Source: Candidatus Bathyarchaeota archaeon (GTDB lineage Archaea > Thermoproteota > Bathyarchaeia > Bathyarchaeales > Bathycorpusculaceae). Taken from it: a stretch of 7,139 nucleotides of DNA. Numbering within the stretch: position 1 is the stretch's first letter; every line of letters begins with the position of its first letter. The stretch is taken from assembly GCA_030668645.1 (NCBI GenBank), contig DAOVFC010000026.1, forward strand, positions 1 to 7,139, in the 5' to 3' direction. The position numbers and the translations under genes are program-made. The notes below the pieces were generated by a model. That model ran no database searches, was not told where the DNA came from, and saw only the letters and a list, made by a program, of their open reading frames with translations. Below are positions 5,198 through 7,139 of this stretch, one piece after another.

Positions 5198-6355
5198 ATG
5201 GAGAAAGCGCCTGAAATAGTTGTTGACAGAAAGCTTTTCTTAGCCCTAGTTTTGGTTTGCATGGTCTTGGGTGGAAGCTTCGCATTTATATATCTAGACC
5301 TAAAAGCGGATTTCGCAGCTCTAAAAAACAATTACGCGAATCTCTCCGCTCAAATCGAACAACTACGATCAACAATTGAAACATTACGTTCCAATCAAGC
5401 AGCAAACCTAACAGCGGTTCAAATCTATAACCAAACGAAGTTTTCGGTAGTGCTTATTACAAACAAACGTAATGATGGCTCTGTTGTCGAGGGCTCGGGG
5501 TTCGTTTATGATATGCAAGGGCACATAGTCACTAACAATCACGTTGTGGAAGGAGAAGCTGAAATCAGAGTAACGTTTTCGGATGGAACAGTTACTTCGG
5601 CACAGCTTATAGGAGGCGATGTCTACAGCGACTTGGCAGTCATAAAAGTGAAAGCAGAAGCACTGCCAGAACAAGCACATGGTCTAGTTCTCGGAAACTC
5701 CTCGCTATTAATGGTCGGAGAACCTGTTTACGCTATTGGAAATCCCCTTGGTTTAAGCGGTTCAATGACAGCTGGAATCGTAAGCCAAGTGGGCAGAGTC
5801 CTGAGACTAGGGGACCTAGGGGTACCTCCACCGCGGGGAAACTACTCCATAGTGGACGTAATCCAGTTTGACGCAGCTGTCAACCCGGGAAATTCCGGCG
5901 GTCCCTTGCTTAACAGTTGGGGTTTGGTGGTTGGTGTAACATTCGCCATAGAAACCGCAGAGGAAGTTAGAGGATTTATAGGCATAGGGTATGCTGTCCC
6001 ATCAGACGTCGTTTCACGAGCGATCCCTTCAATAATCAGCACAGGAGGGTATCCTCATCCGTGGGTCGGCGTGGAAGTCACCGATATGACTCCGGAAATA
6101 GCAGAGGAAATGCACACCAACTACACTCGTGGCATACGTGTTGTTTCGGTTATGTCGGAAAGCCCGGCTGAGAAAGCTGGGTTACAGAAAAATGATATAA
6201 TCATAGGAGCGGATGGGCGTACCATCAGCCAAGTGGATGAGCTGCTGATATATCTGGAAAGGTACAAGAGACCAGGCGATACTATAATTTTAAAAATCGT
6301 TCGGAATAACGAAGTTTTGGATAAAAGCTTAACACTTGAGAAGAGACCAACCTAA
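5198..6355 (+). CDS. HtrA/DegP-type membrane-anchored serine protease with PDZ domain
   Basis: The 385-residue protein belongs to the S1C (HtrA/DegP/DegS) family, which handles misfolded or damaged proteins outside the cytoplasm. One membrane segment (about aa 13-34) follows a short N terminus containing RK, giving a signal anchor with the protease outside. A coiled-coil-like linker (about 36-70, with LKNNYANLSAQIEQL) may help trimer formation. The trypsin-like domain has a full catalytic triad: His115 in VTNNHVVEG, Asp145 in YSDLAVIKV and Ser233 in NPGNSGGPLLN. A single PDZ domain (about 288-380, with AGLQKNDIIIGADG) ends the protein. One PDZ and an anchor make it more like DegS or archaeal HtrA than like DegP. 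The start ATG is supported by GAGGAGG upstream. It lies just beyond the right tRNA repeat and so is taken as a resident chromosomal gene. It is convergent with the next gene, with a gap of 13 bp. Confidence 0.94.
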   Translation: MEKAPEIVVDRKLFLALVLVCMVLGGSFAFIYLDLKADFAALKNNYANLSAQIEQLRSTIETLRSNQAANLTAVQIYNQTKFSVVLITNKRNDGSVVEGSGFVYDMQGHIVTNNHVVEGEAEIRVTFSDGTVTSAQLIGGDVYSDLAVIKVKAEALPEQAHGLVLGNSSLLMVGEPVYAIGNPLGLSGSMTAGIVSQVGRVLRLGDLGVPPPRGNYSIVDVIQFDAAVNPGNSGGPLLNSWGLVVGVTFAIETAEEVRGFIGIGYAVPSDVVSRAIPSIISTGGYPHPWVGVEVTDMTPEIAEEMHTNYTRGIRVVSVMSESPAEKAGLQKNDIIIGADGRTISQVDELLIYLERYKRPGDTIILKIVRNNEVLDKSLTLEKRPT

Positions 6356-6368
6356 CGTTATTTCTTTA

Positions 6369-7139
6369 CTATGTTTCAAGGTCATTATTCTTCGAAGATT
6401 TTGTGAACGCTAACAGTGCAAGAAACGGTGTCGTCACTATTGCTGCGATGAAAGGACAATATGGTGAAGCACTGTAGAGGACTCCGCCAATGTATGGGGC
6501 TATAAACGAGCTAAACATGCTTACTGTTTGAGGGATGGAAACCCAACGAGCCCTAATAGATTCTGGAGCGAGAGGTCCAACAACAGCACCCATCAAAGAC
6601 CATGTTATGTAAGAGCCGCCGGCTAGGAAAAATGCTGGAATCAAAATCAAGAAATCGTCAAACAGTACAAGAAGAACAAGTGAAAAACAACATAGAAGCA
6701 TCGAAGCAGCCAGGGCATATATTTTCCTTAATCTATCTCCGAGTTTACCCAAAAGAATTCCTAGAACCGCTGAGCCGAAAAAGGAAACTGAGCCTAGAAT
6801 GCCTATCTCAAAATTTCCATAGCCATATACTTCTCCGAGAAACTTCGGAACGAAAGATCGAAATAACATCAAAACAAACATTGTTGAAGCGAAGAGAATT
6901 GACAGGACAAGCAGTTTTCTCGTTCTCAAGAGTTTGAAGAAGGAGTAACGTTCTTCTGAAGGACGTTGTGCATGCCCTTTTGCACGTTGGCTGCTGATGA
7001 AACAGAGGACAAAACCAGCTGAAGCATAGAGAATGAAAGCCAGATGAAAAACATTTTTCATGCTGACCACTCCAGCTAAGTATCCACCTAATGCTGGAGA
7101 AAAAATGTAGCCGAGTGACCATGCAGCTGAAATCGCCGT
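6369..7139 (-). CDS. Major facilitator superfamily transporter, 5' partial
   Basis: The frame stays open to the right edge, so the N terminus lies outside; 256 residues are visible. A GTG at 7070 is not the start: the codons beyond it continue a membrane helix of MFS type (SLGYIFSPALGGYLAG), like helix 5. Next come helix 6, a charged central loop (about SSQRAKGHAQRPSEERYSF) and six more helices. The loop GKLGDRLRK after helix 8 is the second copy of MFS motif A, and GPLAPESIRARW sits between helices 10 and 11. About the first four helices are missing. These proteins move small solutes or drugs, often with protons; no substrate-specific motif is visible. No link to the HtrA gene is evident beyond convergent position. 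Confidence 0.88.
   Translation of the reverse strand, partial: TAISAAWSLGYIFSPALGGYLAGVVSMKNVFHLAFILYASAGFVLCFISSQRAKGHAQRPSEERYSFFKLLRTRKLLVLSILFASTMFVLMLFRSFVPKFLGEVYGYGNFEIGILGSVSFFGSAVLGILLGKLGDRLRKIYALAASMLLCCFSLVLLVLFDDFLILIPAFFLAGGSYITWSLMGAVVGPLAPESIRARWVSIPQTVSMFSSFIAPYIGGVLYSASPYCPFIAAIVTTPFLALLAFTKSSKNNDLET

Noticed and set aside
6602..6937. Plus-strand open frame opposite the MFS gene
   Set aside because: It is basic, low in family-like features and antisense to a clear multi-helix membrane protein.

Overview
The window looks like chromosomal DNA from an uncultivated archaeon. The best guess is a Bathyarchaeia-like member of the Thermoproteota, but that lineage is inferred from gene content and not proven. 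The evidence for an archaeon is A/T-rich TATA-like boxes at the expected distance from several genes, an archaeal-style tRNA-Pro with an encoded CCA end, short or absent leaders, a mix of ATG, GTG and TTG starts, and dense UPF0175/DUF3368 and AbrB/PIN toxin-antitoxin modules.

Layout, left to right. (1) Positions 2-820 hold the 3' part of pyrB, the catalytic subunit of aspartate carbamoyltransferase; no pyrI follows it. (2) Converging on it is a 740-residue NrdD-like protein (914-3136, minus strand). It has an added N-terminal winged-helix domain and an ATP-cone, but its C terminus stops exactly where the glycyl-radical motif should be, and a usually conserved catalytic cysteine is not seen. 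(3) Divergent from it is tRNA-Pro(CGG) at 3234-3311. (4) Two complete type II toxin-antitoxin modules follow in tandem: UPF0175 plus a DUF3368 PIN-like protein (3421-4226), and AbrB-type VapB plus PIN-domain VapC (4364-5000). (5) A 16-bp exact copy of the tRNA-Pro 3' end lies at 5123-5138, so the two modules are bracketed by tRNA-derived direct repeats like the attL/attR of an integrated element. (6) Just after it lies an HtrA/DegP-type membrane-anchored serine protease with a PDZ domain (5198-6355). (7) Converging on that gene is a major facilitator superfamily transporter whose N terminus lies beyond the right edge.

Two things deserve attention. One is a miniature island of about 1.83 kb in tRNA-Pro, made only of two toxin-antitoxin modules with no integrase. 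The other is the divergent NrdD-like protein, whose combination of DNA-binding-like domain, nucleotide-binding cone, reductase-like body and zinc ribbon, without the radical-storage glycine, suggests a nucleotide-sensing regulator or a reductase that depends on another protein for its radical. Both are inferences from sequence alone.
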